Below are positions 7,239 to 14,458 of a stretch of DNA of 21,892 bases, piece by piece. The notes below the pieces were generated by a model that was not told the origin of the DNA, did not search any database, and was given only the letters and a program-made list of their open reading frames with translations. Numbering within the stretch: the first letter of the stretch is position 1; the number at the start of each line of letters is the position of its first letter. The position numbers were made by a program, and so were the translations under genes. The stretch comes from Chloroflexota bacterium (GTDB lineage Bacteria; Chloroflexota; Dormibacteria; Aeolococcales; Aeolococcaceae), in the NCBI GenBank assembly GCA_003491925.1, contig DNAU01000210.1, forward strand, positions 1 through 21,892, given 5' to 3'.

Positions 7239-8630
7239 ATGACCCGAGCGGCGCTGTACTGCCGGATCAGCCGGGATAGGGATGGCGAGGCGCTTGGCGT
7301 CGAGCGTCAGGCGACTGACACCCGCTCACTGGCCCTCAGGCGCGGCTGGACGGTCATTGAGCCGCCGTACGTGGATAACGACGTCTCGGCCTCCAGCGGC
7401 CGGCGTAGGCCCGCGTACAGCCGCCTGGTGGCCGACATCGAGGCGGGGAAGGTCGGCGCCGTCGTCGTGTACCGCCTGGACCGCCTCCATCGGCGGCCGA
7501 TCGAACTTGAGACGTTCATGCCGCTCTGTGAGAAGCACGGCGTCGCGCTGGCCTCAGTGACCGGCGACGTTGACCTAGCGACTGATGGCGGGCGCCTATA
7601 CGCTCGGATCATGGGCGCCGTAGCCGCGTCCGAGGCGGACGCGACGGCCACCCGGCAGCGTCGCAAGGCCCAGGAGACGGCCGAGAACGGAGGCCATCAC
7701 GGCGGCCCGCGGCCGTACGGCTTCGAGGCGGACGGATTGACGGTGAGCCCGCACGAGGCCGATGTCATTCGAGACGCGACCCGGCGAATCCTCGCTGGCC
7801 AATCGCTCCGGTCCGTGACCCTGGCGCTGAACCGGGCTGGCGAGTGCGGGGTGAGCGGCAAGCCGTTCCAAGCGGCCCGGCTGGCCCGCATTCTGCTTGG
7901 CCCGCGTGTGATCGGCCTTCGAGCGCATAACGGGGCGACGTACCCGGCTCAGTGGCCCGCACTCATCTCCGAGACGGATCAGATCGAGCTACGGGCGATC
8001 CTCCGTGACCCGGCGCGCTCAATGCCCGGCCGCCCGGCGCGGCACCTACTCGCCGGCCTGGTCCGCTGCGGCCATTGCGGCGCGCCGATGAAGTGGAAGG
8101 GGGCGACCCGGCGGAATCGCGCGAGCTACGCGTGCATGGCGCCGCCCCGCGGATGCGGGCGCATCCTGATCCGTGCCGACAAGGCCGAGGCGAGCGTCAT
8201 TGAGCGCGTCATCGAGCGCAACTTCTCGGGCCGGCGGCGCGTCGCGGACGTGCTGGGCTCGCCGGCGAGCACCGAGCCGGCATTGCCCGACCTGGCGGCC
8301 GAACGCGGCCGTCTGGACGCCCTGGCCGACGCATACGCCCGCGGCGACGTGACCCTGGAGCAGCTGACCCGGGCGACCGCGGCCATCCGCGAGCGGATCG
8401 CCGACACGGAAGAACGGATCGCGACGGCGGCCTACGCGCGGGCTGCCGCAGCGGCGAGCGAAAGCCTCCGGCAACGATGGACCGAGTTAACGGAGGATGA
8501 GCGGCGGACGGCCCTAGCGTCACTGGTCAAGTCGATCACTGTTCAGCCCGCGGCCAAGCGACCCGGGCGGCCAACCTTCGACCCGAGCCGCATCGCCATT
8601 GAGTGGCCCGACTTCGACGGCGAGGAATAG
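7239..8630 (+). CDS. Large serine recombinase (site-specific integrase)
   Basis: This is the integrase expected to insert and excise the element at comM. The 463-residue product has the N-terminal resolvase/invertase catalytic domain (RAALYCRISRDRDGEALGVE with nucleophile Ser11; VYRLDRLHR at about 77-85; a GRLYARIMGAVAASEAD helix), the recombinase domain (about 158-265, starting RPYGFEADG) and a zinc-ribbon with Cys277, Cys280, Cys299 and Cys306, followed by a coiled-coil-like helical region (about 345-430). The ATG at 7239 is preceded by GGAGGG at a good distance. The frame is intact. Its position at the left end, reading inward right next to the attachment core, is typical of phage and ICE serine integrases. 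Confidence 0.95.
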   Translation: MTRAALYCRISRDRDGEALGVERQATDTRSLALRRGWTVIEPPYVDNDVSASSGRRRPAYSRLVADIEAGKVGAVVVYRLDRLHRRPIELETFMPLCEKHGVALASVTGDVDLATDGGRLYARIMGAVAASEADATATRQRRKAQETAENGGHHGGPRPYGFEADGLTVSPHEADVIRDATRRILAGQSLRSVTLALNRAGECGVSGKPFQAARLARILLGPRVIGLRAHNGATYPAQWPALISETDQIELRAILRDPARSMPGRPARHLLAGLVRCGHCGAPMKWKGATRRNRASYACMAPPRGCGRILIRADKAEASVIERVIERNFSGRRRVADVLGSPASTEPALPDLAAERGRLDALADAYARGDVTLEQLTRATAAIRERIADTEERIATAAYARAAAAASESLRQRWTELTEDERRTALASLVKSITVQPAAKRPGRPTFDPSRIAIEWPDFDGEE

Positions 8631-8718
8631 CCGCCCGACGCCGCACGCTTACCTCGGCCGCCCGTCCGCATCATCGCATCACGGATTAAGCGCGCGGAGA
8701 AGAGGGTATCTATCCGTT

Positions 8719-8976
8719 ATGAAGATTCGCGGCCGGGCAAGCCGGTACACCGAGGCACAGGGGCGCGAGATGATCGCTTTGCATCGCGCCGGCTGGTCAA
8801 CCTATCGCATCGGCAAGGCGTACGGCTGCACGCAACAGACGGCATGGCGGATGGTGACCGGGTCCACGCACAAGTTCCGGCCCGAGCCGCCGACCGTCCG
8901 GCGCCGGGCTGTCGCCCTCGCCGACGCGCCGGCAGAGCACGATGTCGCCGCGAGCACTCAGCTTGTCGTCGCGTAG
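8719..8976 (+). CDS. Small helix-turn-helix protein
   Basis: This 85-residue basic protein has a homeodomain-like/resolvase-type HTH: YTEAQGREMIALHRAGWSTY, then RIGKAYGCTQQTAWRMVTG (about residues 9-47). The same pattern recurs in the larger product starting at 9031 (GWSTAKVGRVHGISQIQAWR), so the two are paralogous at this domain. The C-terminal part is low-complexity. The ATG at 8719 is preceded by an AGAAGAGGG purine tract about 11 bases upstream. It is likely a DNA-binding regulator or accessory replication/excision factor of the element; its target is unknown. Confidence 0.7.
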   Translation: MKIRGRASRYTEAQGREMIALHRAGWSTYRIGKAYGCTQQTAWRMVTGSTHKFRPEPPTVRRRAVALADAPAEHDVAASTQLVVA

Positions 8977-8985
8977 ATAGAGAAC

Positions 8986-9018
8986 GACCGTCGCCGGCCG
9001 AGCAACGCAGCGACGGTC
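8986..9018. terminator. 9-bp perfect inverted repeat between the two HTH genes
   Basis: GACCGTCGC (8986-8994) pairs with GCGACGGTC (9010-9018) across a 15-base loop. It begins 9 bases after the upstream stop and ends 12 bases before the next start. There is no T run, so it could equally be an operator or an attenuating hairpin. Confidence 0.45.
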
Positions 9019-9030
9019 ATTGAGAACGCG

Positions 9031-9612
9031 ATGACTAGAGTAACCGATTCCGACGAAGGTAGTCATGCGGACGTGCGCATCCATCGGCCGCGACCGCTGC
9101 CTCGCGAGGACGAGCCCGGAGCTCTCGTGGCCTCGCGTCAGCCACCCGTCCGTGTGGTCGCACCCGTCGCGGACGTCGCGCTGCCCGTCACCGAGCCACC
9201 CGACCCCGGGCGCGCTCCTGGCACGAGGCCTCATCGCCGTACCCGATTCTCTGCCAGTCAGATCGCGGCCATGCAGGCCGAGGCCGAGAGCGGATGGTCA
9301 ACCGCTAAGGTCGGTCGCGTCCACGGTATCTCGCAGATTCAGGCTTGGCGCTACGTCCACGGCCAGGTCAGCACCGCGCCCGGCGGCTGCCGGCCGCCGC
9401 GCCGCCACCGTGCCTCGGAGCGCGAGCGCGCTATGGAGATGCTTCGCCGGCAGCTGGATGACGGACCGGTGCCTGAGCGCATCCTCCGCATGGTCGCACG
9501 GCACGAGATCATCAGCCTGCCGACATTGCGCCGGGCAAAGACCGCCCTGCGCGTCGAGTCGGTCAAGACCTTGCTCGACGGCTGGTACTGGCGGCTACCC
9601 GATGCCGCCTAG
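9031..9612 (+). CDS. HTH protein with replication-type C-terminal domain (candidate Rep)
   Basis: The 193-residue product has a Pro/Arg-rich N-terminus (1-70), an HTH (about 72-112: SASQIAAMQAEAESGWSTAK, VGRVHGISQIQAWRYVHGQ) paralogous to the 85-residue upstream protein, and a C-terminal segment ISLPTLRRAKTALRVESVKT ending WYWRLPD. That last pattern (S..TLRRAK.ALGV.S......W.WRLP) resembles the end of phage and plasmid primase/helicase-type replication ATPases; here no ATPase domain precedes it. Its stop lies 9 bases before the first iteron-like repeat, so a role in binding that region is a reasonable inference, not proof. It could instead be a transcriptional regulator. Confidence 0.65.
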   Translation: MTRVTDSDEGSHADVRIHRPRPLPREDEPGALVASRQPPVRVVAPVADVALPVTEPPDPGRAPGTRPHRRTRFSASQIAAMQAEAESGWSTAKVGRVHGISQIQAWRYVHGQVSTAPGGCRPPRRHRASERERAMEMLRRQLDDGPVPERILRMVARHEIISLPTLRRAKTALRVESVKTLLDGWYWRLPDAA

Positions 9613-9621
9613 TCGTCAACT

Positions 9622-9899
9622 CGTGCGAAGGTGCTCAGCTTCCGTGCGAAGGTGCTCAATCAGTCGTTTCGTTAGTCGTCTATCGTGCGAAGGTGCTCAT
9701 TTCCCGACTTCTAGGCCTTGCGCCATGAGCACCTTGCTCACCTTAGGCCCGACCACCCTTAGAAGTGATCTTCTTCTCTCTCTTCTAGTCGTTTTCAGGG
9801 TAGGCCGCGCTAGATGCTCTACATGCGCACCTGGAAGGTCCAGAAAACCCAAAGTGATCACCTTCGCACAATTCGCGAATAGTGAAACGACTAATTGAG
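9622..9899. repeat. Iteron-like repeats within a long interrupted inverted repeat; candidate replication origin
   Basis: CGTGCGAAGGTGCTCA occurs exactly three times, at 9622-9637, 9643-9658 and 9684-9699 (start offsets 21 and 41). Inverted relatives are TGAGCACCTT (9726-9735) and TGATCACCTTCGCACA (9855-9870, 14/16 to the iteron in reverse). CTCAATCAGTCGTTTC (9655-9670) matches the reverse complement of 9884-9899 at 15/16. In both arms exactly 30 bases separate the start of this block from the GTGCGAAGGTG block, so the two arms form one ordered inverted repeat about 245 bases across. The centre (about 9765-9850) is pyrimidine- and AT-rich against a GC-rich background. This suits an iteron origin or a complex operator. 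Confidence 0.7.
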
Positions 9900-9924
9900 T
9901 ACCTTGCCGTGAGAGCAGCGTCCT

Positions 9925-10266
9925 GTGACTAACCCGACGACGGTCGCTGACCGTGTCCATTGGGGCGAAGCCGCCCGGCGCAGCTATCACGACCTGGACG
10001 CGGCAGCGCGCGTCGAGGCAGCGCTCTTTCGCGGCGATCGCCCGTTGACTGTTGACGACCTCGTCGCTGCGACACACCTTCGCGATGCCACCGTGCGCAC
10101 GGCGTTGGACGACCTACAGAGGATCGAACGGATGGCAAGGCAGGCCGCGCCCGGTGAATGGCTGCATGTGACACATGACCCGGCGTCCTGGTCGCTCGAT
10201 TCCCCGTGCCGGCGTGAGGCGGATAGACGACGTGTCGCTGAGTACCGACAGCGAGCGCGGTCATGA
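9925..10266 (+). CDS. Winged-helix DNA-binding protein
   Basis: The 113-residue product starts at a GTG shortly after the inverted-repeat region. Its centre is a winged-helix pattern: LTVDDLVAATHLRDATVRTA, LDDLQRIERMARQAAPGEW, then LHVTH, as in MarR/DprA-type or archaeal-like wHTH folds. The C-terminus is basic (RREADRRRVAEYRQRARS). The ribosome-binding site is weak (GAGAGC about 10 bases upstream). It may regulate from the adjacent repeats or act with the HTH/Rep-like protein. No enzyme motif is visible. Confidence 0.62.
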   Translation: MTNPTTVADRVHWGEAARRSYHDLDAAARVEAALFRGDRPLTVDDLVAATHLRDATVRTALDDLQRIERMARQAAPGEWLHVTHDPASWSLDSPCRREADRRRVAEYRQRARS

Positions 10267-10431
10267 GCGAAATCCTGCGCCGTGTGTTGTGTCACTGTCG
10301 GCAGTCGTCGTCATAGGTCGGGACGTGGCGTCTAGGTGGCCTCGCAGACGCTCGAAATCAGGTCGTACGGCGTCGTGTGGCGGCATCGTTCACGAAATGT
10401 ACAGTGATCTCGGCGGTGTACCCGGCCGTAG

Positions 10432-10647
10432 GTGCACGCGAAGGTTTTGCAGATTCCGCGTTTCCACGCAAGTTCCTGGGGTATTGCCTTGACCAGACTA
10501 TCGAAGATCGCCGAACTAGCAGCCCGGATGGCGCAGTCGTATTCGGGATGGTGCCCTCGGTGCGGTGCGAGGTTCCCATGCGAGTGCGGCTACTTCATGA
10601 AGAAGGCCGCGAAGCGAATCCGCGAGCGCCGTGCGAATGGTCCTTGA
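10432..10647 (+). CDS. Small Cys-rich (zinc-ribbon-like) protein
   Basis: The 71-residue frame (GTG 10432; an in-frame TTG at 10489 would give a 52-residue form that looks more natural, TRLSKIAELAARMAQ) contains WCPRCGARFPCECGYFMKK, a CxxC...CxC cluster, and a basic tail KKAAKRIRERRANGP. Small proteins of this shape are common in actinophage-like elements. There is no strong ribosome-binding site, so the start is uncertain. The 165 bases before 10432 hold no clear gene. Confidence 0.45.
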   Translation: MHAKVLQIPRFHASSWGIALTRLSKIAELAARMAQSYSGWCPRCGARFPCECGYFMKKAAKRIRERRANGP

Positions 10648-10672
10648 GTGTGCACGGCTGAATTCAGCAATT

Positions 10673-10698
10673 GTGCAGATTCCTGCTCGAATCTGCAC
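10673..10698. terminator. 10-bp perfect hairpin upstream of the capsid operon
   Basis: GTGCAGATTC (10673-10682) and GAATCTGCAC (10689-10698) form a 10-bp stem with a 6-base loop. It lies 25 bases after the Cys-rich protein stop and 71 bases before the next start. The stem is less GC-rich than typical terminators here and has no T run, so an operator controlling the capsid genes is an equal possibility. Confidence 0.5.
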
Positions 10699-10769
10699 GG
10701 GGCGACTGACCGCGCGCAATTGTTGCTGTCCCGCGTTTGGCAGCTTGTCACGCGCGGTACAAGAACAGC

Positions 10770-11243
10770 ATGGCCGCTACCGCTGACTTGACTGTGTTTC
10801 GACTGGAGGACGTCGCCCGCGTGCTCGGTTGTCATCCGCGCACCGTGCGGCGCCGCATCGCCGATGACTATCAGCTGCGCGATGGACTCCTGGTCGCGGG
10901 CGGCCGGGTCATCGCCACGCGTCAGGCGGCGTATGACTTCCTGGCTCGGCAACTCGGGATCGATCCCGAGTTAGCGGAGCGCGACGCCGAGGAGGAGCGT
11001 GAGCGCGAGGCCGCGGGCCGCGACGCGCAGGCATTCCAGACGTTCGCGATCGGGCTGAACGAGCCGATCCCGGAAGGGGCTGAGGTTGTGGGCGAGAGCC
11101 GCAACGTCGCGGGGCAGGTTGCCGGGCGCATCTGCCGGCGGCCGTGGGCGGTTCTCGATGCAATCAAGAAGCGCGAAGCCGCACGCGGCCAAGCGGATGC
11201 TAACCGGGCGCTTGGCTCGGCCGACTCGTTCATCAGGGTTTGA
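10770..11243 (+). CDS. HTH (excisionase/MerR-like) protein preceding the capsid gene
   Basis: The 157-residue product opens with an excisionase-type winged HTH: FRLEDVARVLGCHPRTVRRR, a DGLLVAGGRVIATRQAAYDF wing, then LARQLGIDP. A charged helix (AERDAEEEREREAAGRDAQA) and a C-terminal region follow. The ATG at 10770 is preferred over an in-frame start at 10737 because the domain begins directly after it. The stop is at the start of the capsid gene, so they are probably co-transcribed. It could be a recombination directionality factor, a small-terminase-like packaging-recognition protein (HTH plus coiled coil) or a regulator; the sequence does not decide. Confidence 0.62.
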   Translation: MAATADLTVFRLEDVARVLGCHPRTVRRRIADDYQLRDGLLVAGGRVIATRQAAYDFLARQLGIDPELAERDAEEEREREAAGRDAQAFQTFAIGLNEPIPEGAEVVGESRNVAGQVAGRICRRPWAVLDAIKKREAARGQADANRALGSADSFIRV

Positions 11244-11248
11244 GGACG

Positions 11249-12508
11249 ATGCCCGTCACTGTTAGGACCGCCGATCAACTGGACGCGTGGATGCGTTCGC
11301 ATGGGAGCCGAAACGCTGGCGCCCGATACATGGCCGATGGAAGCTACGGCGAGGCCGAGCGGCTCTGGCTGGGGCTGCCCGATAGTGAGCAGTTGCGGTT
11401 CATCGACCTCCAACAGCGGCGGGGCGACGACGTGATCCGCTCTGGCCCGAAGATGAGCGCGGCGACCTTGCGCGCGGTGCGCGACATACAGCGGGCCGAA
11501 GATGCCGGGCTCCACGACTTTGTCGTGCGGGGCGCGGGTGGGCAAACGTGGCGCGAGCTTCGCGCATCCCATCCCGAGGTTCGGGATATGGGCGAGGCGT
11601 CGGGAAGCACGGGCGGCTACACCGTCCCGCAGTTCTTCACCGAGCAGCTTTACGAACGCCTCAAGCTGTTCAGCCCCGTCTACGCGCTGTGCGAGCAGTA
11701 CGGCGCCGTCTGGCGGACGACCACGGGCGCCCCGCTCCCTGTGCCGGCGCTGGACGACACGGCCAACTCCGCGACGCCGCTGCCCGAGAACATGCAGATC
11801 ACGGAGGGCGCGGACCCGTCCTTCAGCCTCGTGACCTCGGCGTTCGGCGTCTGGCCGTACCTGACCTCAAGCCTCCGCGTGCCCAATACCTTGCTGACCG
11901 ACGCAAGCGCGATCGGCGAGGGCCACGAGCAGACCTGGGGCGACCCTGCCAGCTGGATCGGCGGCATTCTCCAGACCCGCATCAGCCGCGGTGTCGCGGC
12001 CGACCTGAGCGCAGGCGCCGGGAGCGCCGGCTGCCAGGGCTATCAGACCGGCATCACGTCGGCTCTGACCGCGGCGTCTGCGTCCGCCATCACCACGGCG
12101 AACCTCCAGGCGCTGCGCGACAGCGTTGATCCTGCGTACGCGCAGCACCCGTCCGCGTGCTGGCTCATGCCGCGTAGCACCTTGACCGTCTGCGAGGGGC
12201 TCTACTACGGCTCGGGCACCGGAGCGAGCTACCCGGTTGTCAACTACTCGACCGGCCGGCCGCGTATCTTCGGCGAGCCCGTCGTGATCGACCCGAGCAT
12301 CCCTGGCACCGCGGCGACGAGCGGACAGCCGCTGGTCGTCTTCGGCGCCGTGCCGGTCGGCTTCCTGATTCGCGAAGTGGTCGCGCCGACTCTTATCCGC
12401 CTGTCTGAAAGGTACTCGGACTGGTACCAAACTGCCTTCCTGATGTTGCACCGGATAGGCAGTATCACCGTGCTGCCGTCCGCGTTCGCAGCAATCACTC
12501 ACTCGTAA
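11249..12508 (+). CDS. HK97-fold phage major capsid protein
   Basis: The 419-residue product (ATG 11249; an overlapping TTG at 11240 is possible) matches HK97-family major capsid proteins. The N-terminal ~110 residues are charged and helical, like a delta/scaffold region. They are followed by the classical entry ASGSTGGYTVPQFFTEQLYE, a spine-helix region, PLPENMQITEGADPSFSLVT, the central ISRGVAADLSAG helix, the A-domain stretch HPSACWLMPRSTL, RPRIFGEPVVID, and the C-terminal LVVFGAVPVGFLIREVVAPT with YSDWYQTAFLMLHRIGSI. The gene is complete and unbroken. No separate prohead protease or scaffold is encoded nearby and no protease domain is fused, which is unusual for this fold. Confidence in the fold is high; whether it makes an infectious-size shell is unknown. 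Confidence 0.92.
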   Translation: MPVTVRTADQLDAWMRSHGSRNAGARYMADGSYGEAERLWLGLPDSEQLRFIDLQQRRGDDVIRSGPKMSAATLRAVRDIQRAEDAGLHDFVVRGAGGQTWRELRASHPEVRDMGEASGSTGGYTVPQFFTEQLYERLKLFSPVYALCEQYGAVWRTTTGAPLPVPALDDTANSATPLPENMQITEGADPSFSLVTSAFGVWPYLTSSLRVPNTLLTDASAIGEGHEQTWGDPASWIGGILQTRISRGVAADLSAGAGSAGCQGYQTGITSALTAASASAITTANLQALRDSVDPAYAQHPSACWLMPRSTLTVCEGLYYGSGTGASYPVVNYSTGRPRIFGEPVVIDPSIPGTAATSGQPLVVFGAVPVGFLIREVVAPTLIRLSERYSDWYQTAFLMLHRIGSITVLPSAFAAITHS

Positions 12509-12529
12509 GACACGGTCGCTCAATCGTCT

Positions 12530-12565
12530 GACGGGTGCCGGTCCCCCACTCAGCCGGCACCCGTC
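12530..12565 (+). terminator. 12-bp perfect hairpin after the capsid gene
   Basis: GACGGGTGCCGG (12530-12541) pairs with CCGGCACCCGTC (12554-12565) across a 12-base loop, 22 bases after the capsid stop. There is no T run. It may be a partial terminator or a stabilising 3' stem that keeps capsid mRNA in excess over the downstream genes. Confidence 0.7.
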
Positions 12566-12595
12566 ATCCCTCCCCGAGCGTCAAAGGAAACCGAA

Positions 12596-12823
12596 ATGGC
12601 GATCATCACTAAGAGCATCCCGATCCCGTCGTACGTCAAGCCCGTTGGCCCGGCCAAGCCGCCGGTCAAGCCCTCGGGCGATCCCCAGCTGGACGCGCTC
12701 GCGGCAGGAGTCGGCTTCTCGATCCCGTCCGCCGACACGCCGTCCGCAAAGCCCGTTGGCCCCTTGCACGGGGCGACCGGGCTCGAAATGCATCCTCAGC
12801 CGAACGTCATCCGGCGCGTCTGA
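12596..12823 (+). CDS. Small Pro-rich protein with KPVGP repeats, downstream of capsid
   Basis: The 75-residue product has an ATG with AAAGGAAA about 6 bases upstream. It is Lys/Pro-rich, with YVKPVGPAKPPVKPSGD and a second AKPVGPLHG, and has no predicted globular domain. Its place between the capsid and a structural-like gene suggests a virion-associated, head-filling or head-completion peptide, but no family is recognised. Confidence 0.65.
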   Translation: MAIITKSIPIPSYVKPVGPAKPPVKPSGDPQLDALAAGVGFSIPSADTPSAKPVGPLHGATGLEMHPQPNVIRRV

Positions 12824-12832
12824 GGCGCACGC

Positions 12833-13552
12833 GTGAGCGGCCAGGTCATTCACCAGCGCGATTCCCTCGGGGCGACCATCAGGGATATACAGACCCGGCT
12901 GAGGAAGCTAGAGGCGAACTCTGGCGTCGCGGGTACGGTCACCATCCCGAATCCGGGCGGAAGCACGCTACCGCCGCTCGTGCAGCTTGGCCGGCTGACG
13001 ACGGGCGGGCTCGGGCTGGCGATCGCCGACAACGCAGGCGACATTCGGATGATCGCGGGCGAGGATGCCGCGATCCCGGGCGGCTACGGGGTACGTGTTA
13101 ACAACGCGGCGGGCACCGACATTTGGGACACGATGGGGCTGGTGGGCGTCGCGTCCGTCCTGTCGGTCGCCGCCCTTCCGCTGACCGGCGGTACGGCCAA
13201 TTCGTCGTGGGCGACGATCGGCGGCAGTACGCTCAACTTCACGGTCGGCGGCACGCGTACGCAGAATGTCATGGTGCTGAGTAGCGTCTGTATGACGACG
13301 AACAACTCTAGCGGCGCGTCGTGGCTGTACGCGCGGCTGGCCGCGAGCACCGGGACGTCCAGCATCGGGACCGTCATCCCGCCGACCGGAACGACCTCGA
13401 CCGGGCTCGGTAACTTCACGGCGTTCGTGTTTCTGGGCGGGATTGCCCCTGGTACGTACTCGTCCTACTGGCAGGTCGAGACGAATGCCGGAACCGCGAG
13501 CTACGGCGCCGTGGGTAGTTCCGAGACGATAGTCCTGCAGCTGGGGACGTAG
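12833..13552 (+). CDS. Putative capsid decoration or fibre-type structural protein
   Basis: The 239-residue product starts at GTG 12833, 9 bases after the preceding stop. It has an N-terminal amphipathic helix (RDSLGATIRDIQTRLRKLEA, likely a trimeric coiled coil), then Gly/Thr/Ser/Ala-rich beta structure (TVTIPNPGGSTLPPLVQLG, GTSSIGTVIPPTGTTSTGLG) and ends SETIVLQLGT. This architecture is typical of phage fibre, spike or decoration proteins. No cysteine network or catalytic motif is seen. Together with the capsid and the Pro-rich protein it forms the only virion-type module of the element. Confidence 0.6.
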   Translation: MSGQVIHQRDSLGATIRDIQTRLRKLEANSGVAGTVTIPNPGGSTLPPLVQLGRLTTGGLGLAIADNAGDIRMIAGEDAAIPGGYGVRVNNAAGTDIWDTMGLVGVASVLSVAALPLTGGTANSSWATIGGSTLNFTVGGTRTQNVMVLSSVCMTTNNSSGASWLYARLAASTGTSSIGTVIPPTGTTSTGLGNFTAFVFLGGIAPGTYSSYWQVETNAGTASYGAVGSSETIVLQLGT

Positions 13553-13562
13553 GTCGCTGTCC

Positions 13563-13581
13563 CCGCGGATATTTACCGCGG
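13563..13581. terminator. Short hairpin after the structural genes
   Basis: CCGCGG (13563-13568) repeats at 13576-13581 around an AT-rich 7-base loop; since CCGCGG is self-complementary the two copies can pair. It lies between convergent genes (+ ending 13552, - ending 13777). The stem is only 6 bp. Confidence 0.35.
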
Positions 13582-13776
13582 AGGCAGAATCACCCCGCGT
13601 GCCGCTGCCCCCGAACGTGAAAGTTACTAGGGCGCGCCGCTGTCGGCCGGAAGCGGCCCAAATATGCAGACTGGCCGCCCAGGCACGATCACACGAGGGC
13701 GGTCAGTGCGGGTGCGTTGCCGATCTCGCGTTTATGCGGTCTAAGGCGGATCCAGTGTACCAAGTGGACGCCCGGG

Positions 13777-14454
13777 CTAAGGCGCCGGAACGGACATTGC
13801 GGGAGCGTGCTGCGGGTTGCCTGCATCAATCTTGTCTATTGCGGCCAGAGGGTCCTCGTTTGCCCTAATTGCCATCAGGGCGGCCAGGATCCGCAACACC
13901 TCGAACGGAAGGTACTTCGTGAATTCGCATTGACGCTCAAGTCTCTTGACGTCGATGAGCTCCGACGTCACCCGCCGTCTGGATACGCGCTGTGAGCGCC
14001 ATTGAAAGAAACGATCCCAATCGATCTTCCCCTCAACGATCGCCTCCAGGTTGTAGTCCACTGTCGAATGGGCTTGCTCGTTGCGGATGTCATTTGCACG
14101 GCGTAAGCGAGGGAATGTGGCGCTGACCTTGTCCTTGATGCCCAGCGCTTCCGCAGCTTCTTCCAGGATGACGATCTTGTCGGCGAGTGTGATCCTCCCA
14201 AGCACCCAGGTACGAAACTGAAGGTTTCCGGCCAACTTGAGGAAGTAGACTTCGAGCACCCAACTCACGGTGTTCTCTAGGTCAGCGACGTCGGACACGA
14301 TCTGGCCGCGGCATCTGTATATTTCTTGACGCACGGCATTTGCCGGTTCCGCCGCAGGATGAGGTCGCGGTTCGGGGTCGGGCGTCACCGCTGGTAGGTG
14401 GTCGATAGGATCGTGTGTCGCAGGCGGTAACAGCGCTGGGTCGTTGGTTGTCAT
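13777..14454 (-). CDS. HEPN-like protein A (Rx4H motif)
   Basis: The 225-residue product (start ATG at 14452-14454, five bases past the upstream gene's stop) has a disordered Pro-rich N-terminus (1-40), then an all-alpha domain: VSDVADLENTVSWVLEVYFL, FRTWVLGRITLADKIVILEE and FPRLRRANDIRNEQAHS. RNEQAH at residues 124-129 is an Rx4H motif as used by HEPN ribonucleases, with the preferred polar Asn after Arg. HEPN proteins commonly serve as RNases in toxin-antitoxin, abortive-infection and CRISPR systems. Not every Rx4H protein is a HEPN nuclease, so the call rests on the motif plus helical context. It is co-directional with HEPN-like protein B. Base composition is lower in GC than the chromosome. 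Confidence 0.6.
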   Translation of the reverse strand: MTTNDPALLPPATHDPIDHLPAVTPDPEPRPHPAAEPANAVRQEIYRCRGQIVSDVADLENTVSWVLEVYFLKLAGNLQFRTWVLGRITLADKIVILEEAAEALGIKDKVSATFPRLRRANDIRNEQAHSTVDYNLEAIVEGKIDWDRFFQWRSQRVSRRRVTSELIDVKRLERQCEFTKYLPFEVLRILAALMAIRANEDPLAAIDKIDAGNPQHAPAMSVPAP

Positions 14455-14458
14455 CACG

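Noticed and set aside
9622..9699. CRISPR array
   Set aside because: Repeats are only 16 bases, spacers are 5 and 25 bases, there is no cas gene, and inverted copies are present; iterons fit better.
10175..10492. 105-residue frame between the winged-helix and Cys-rich genes
   Set aside because: It overlaps the end of the winged-helix gene out of frame, has no recognisable domain and has a biased composition.
13599..13868. 89-residue plus-strand frame downstream of the structural genes
   Set aside because: Runs into the 3' end of the convergent HEPN-like gene; GGAGG is too far from the GTG; no recognisable motif beyond scattered cysteines.
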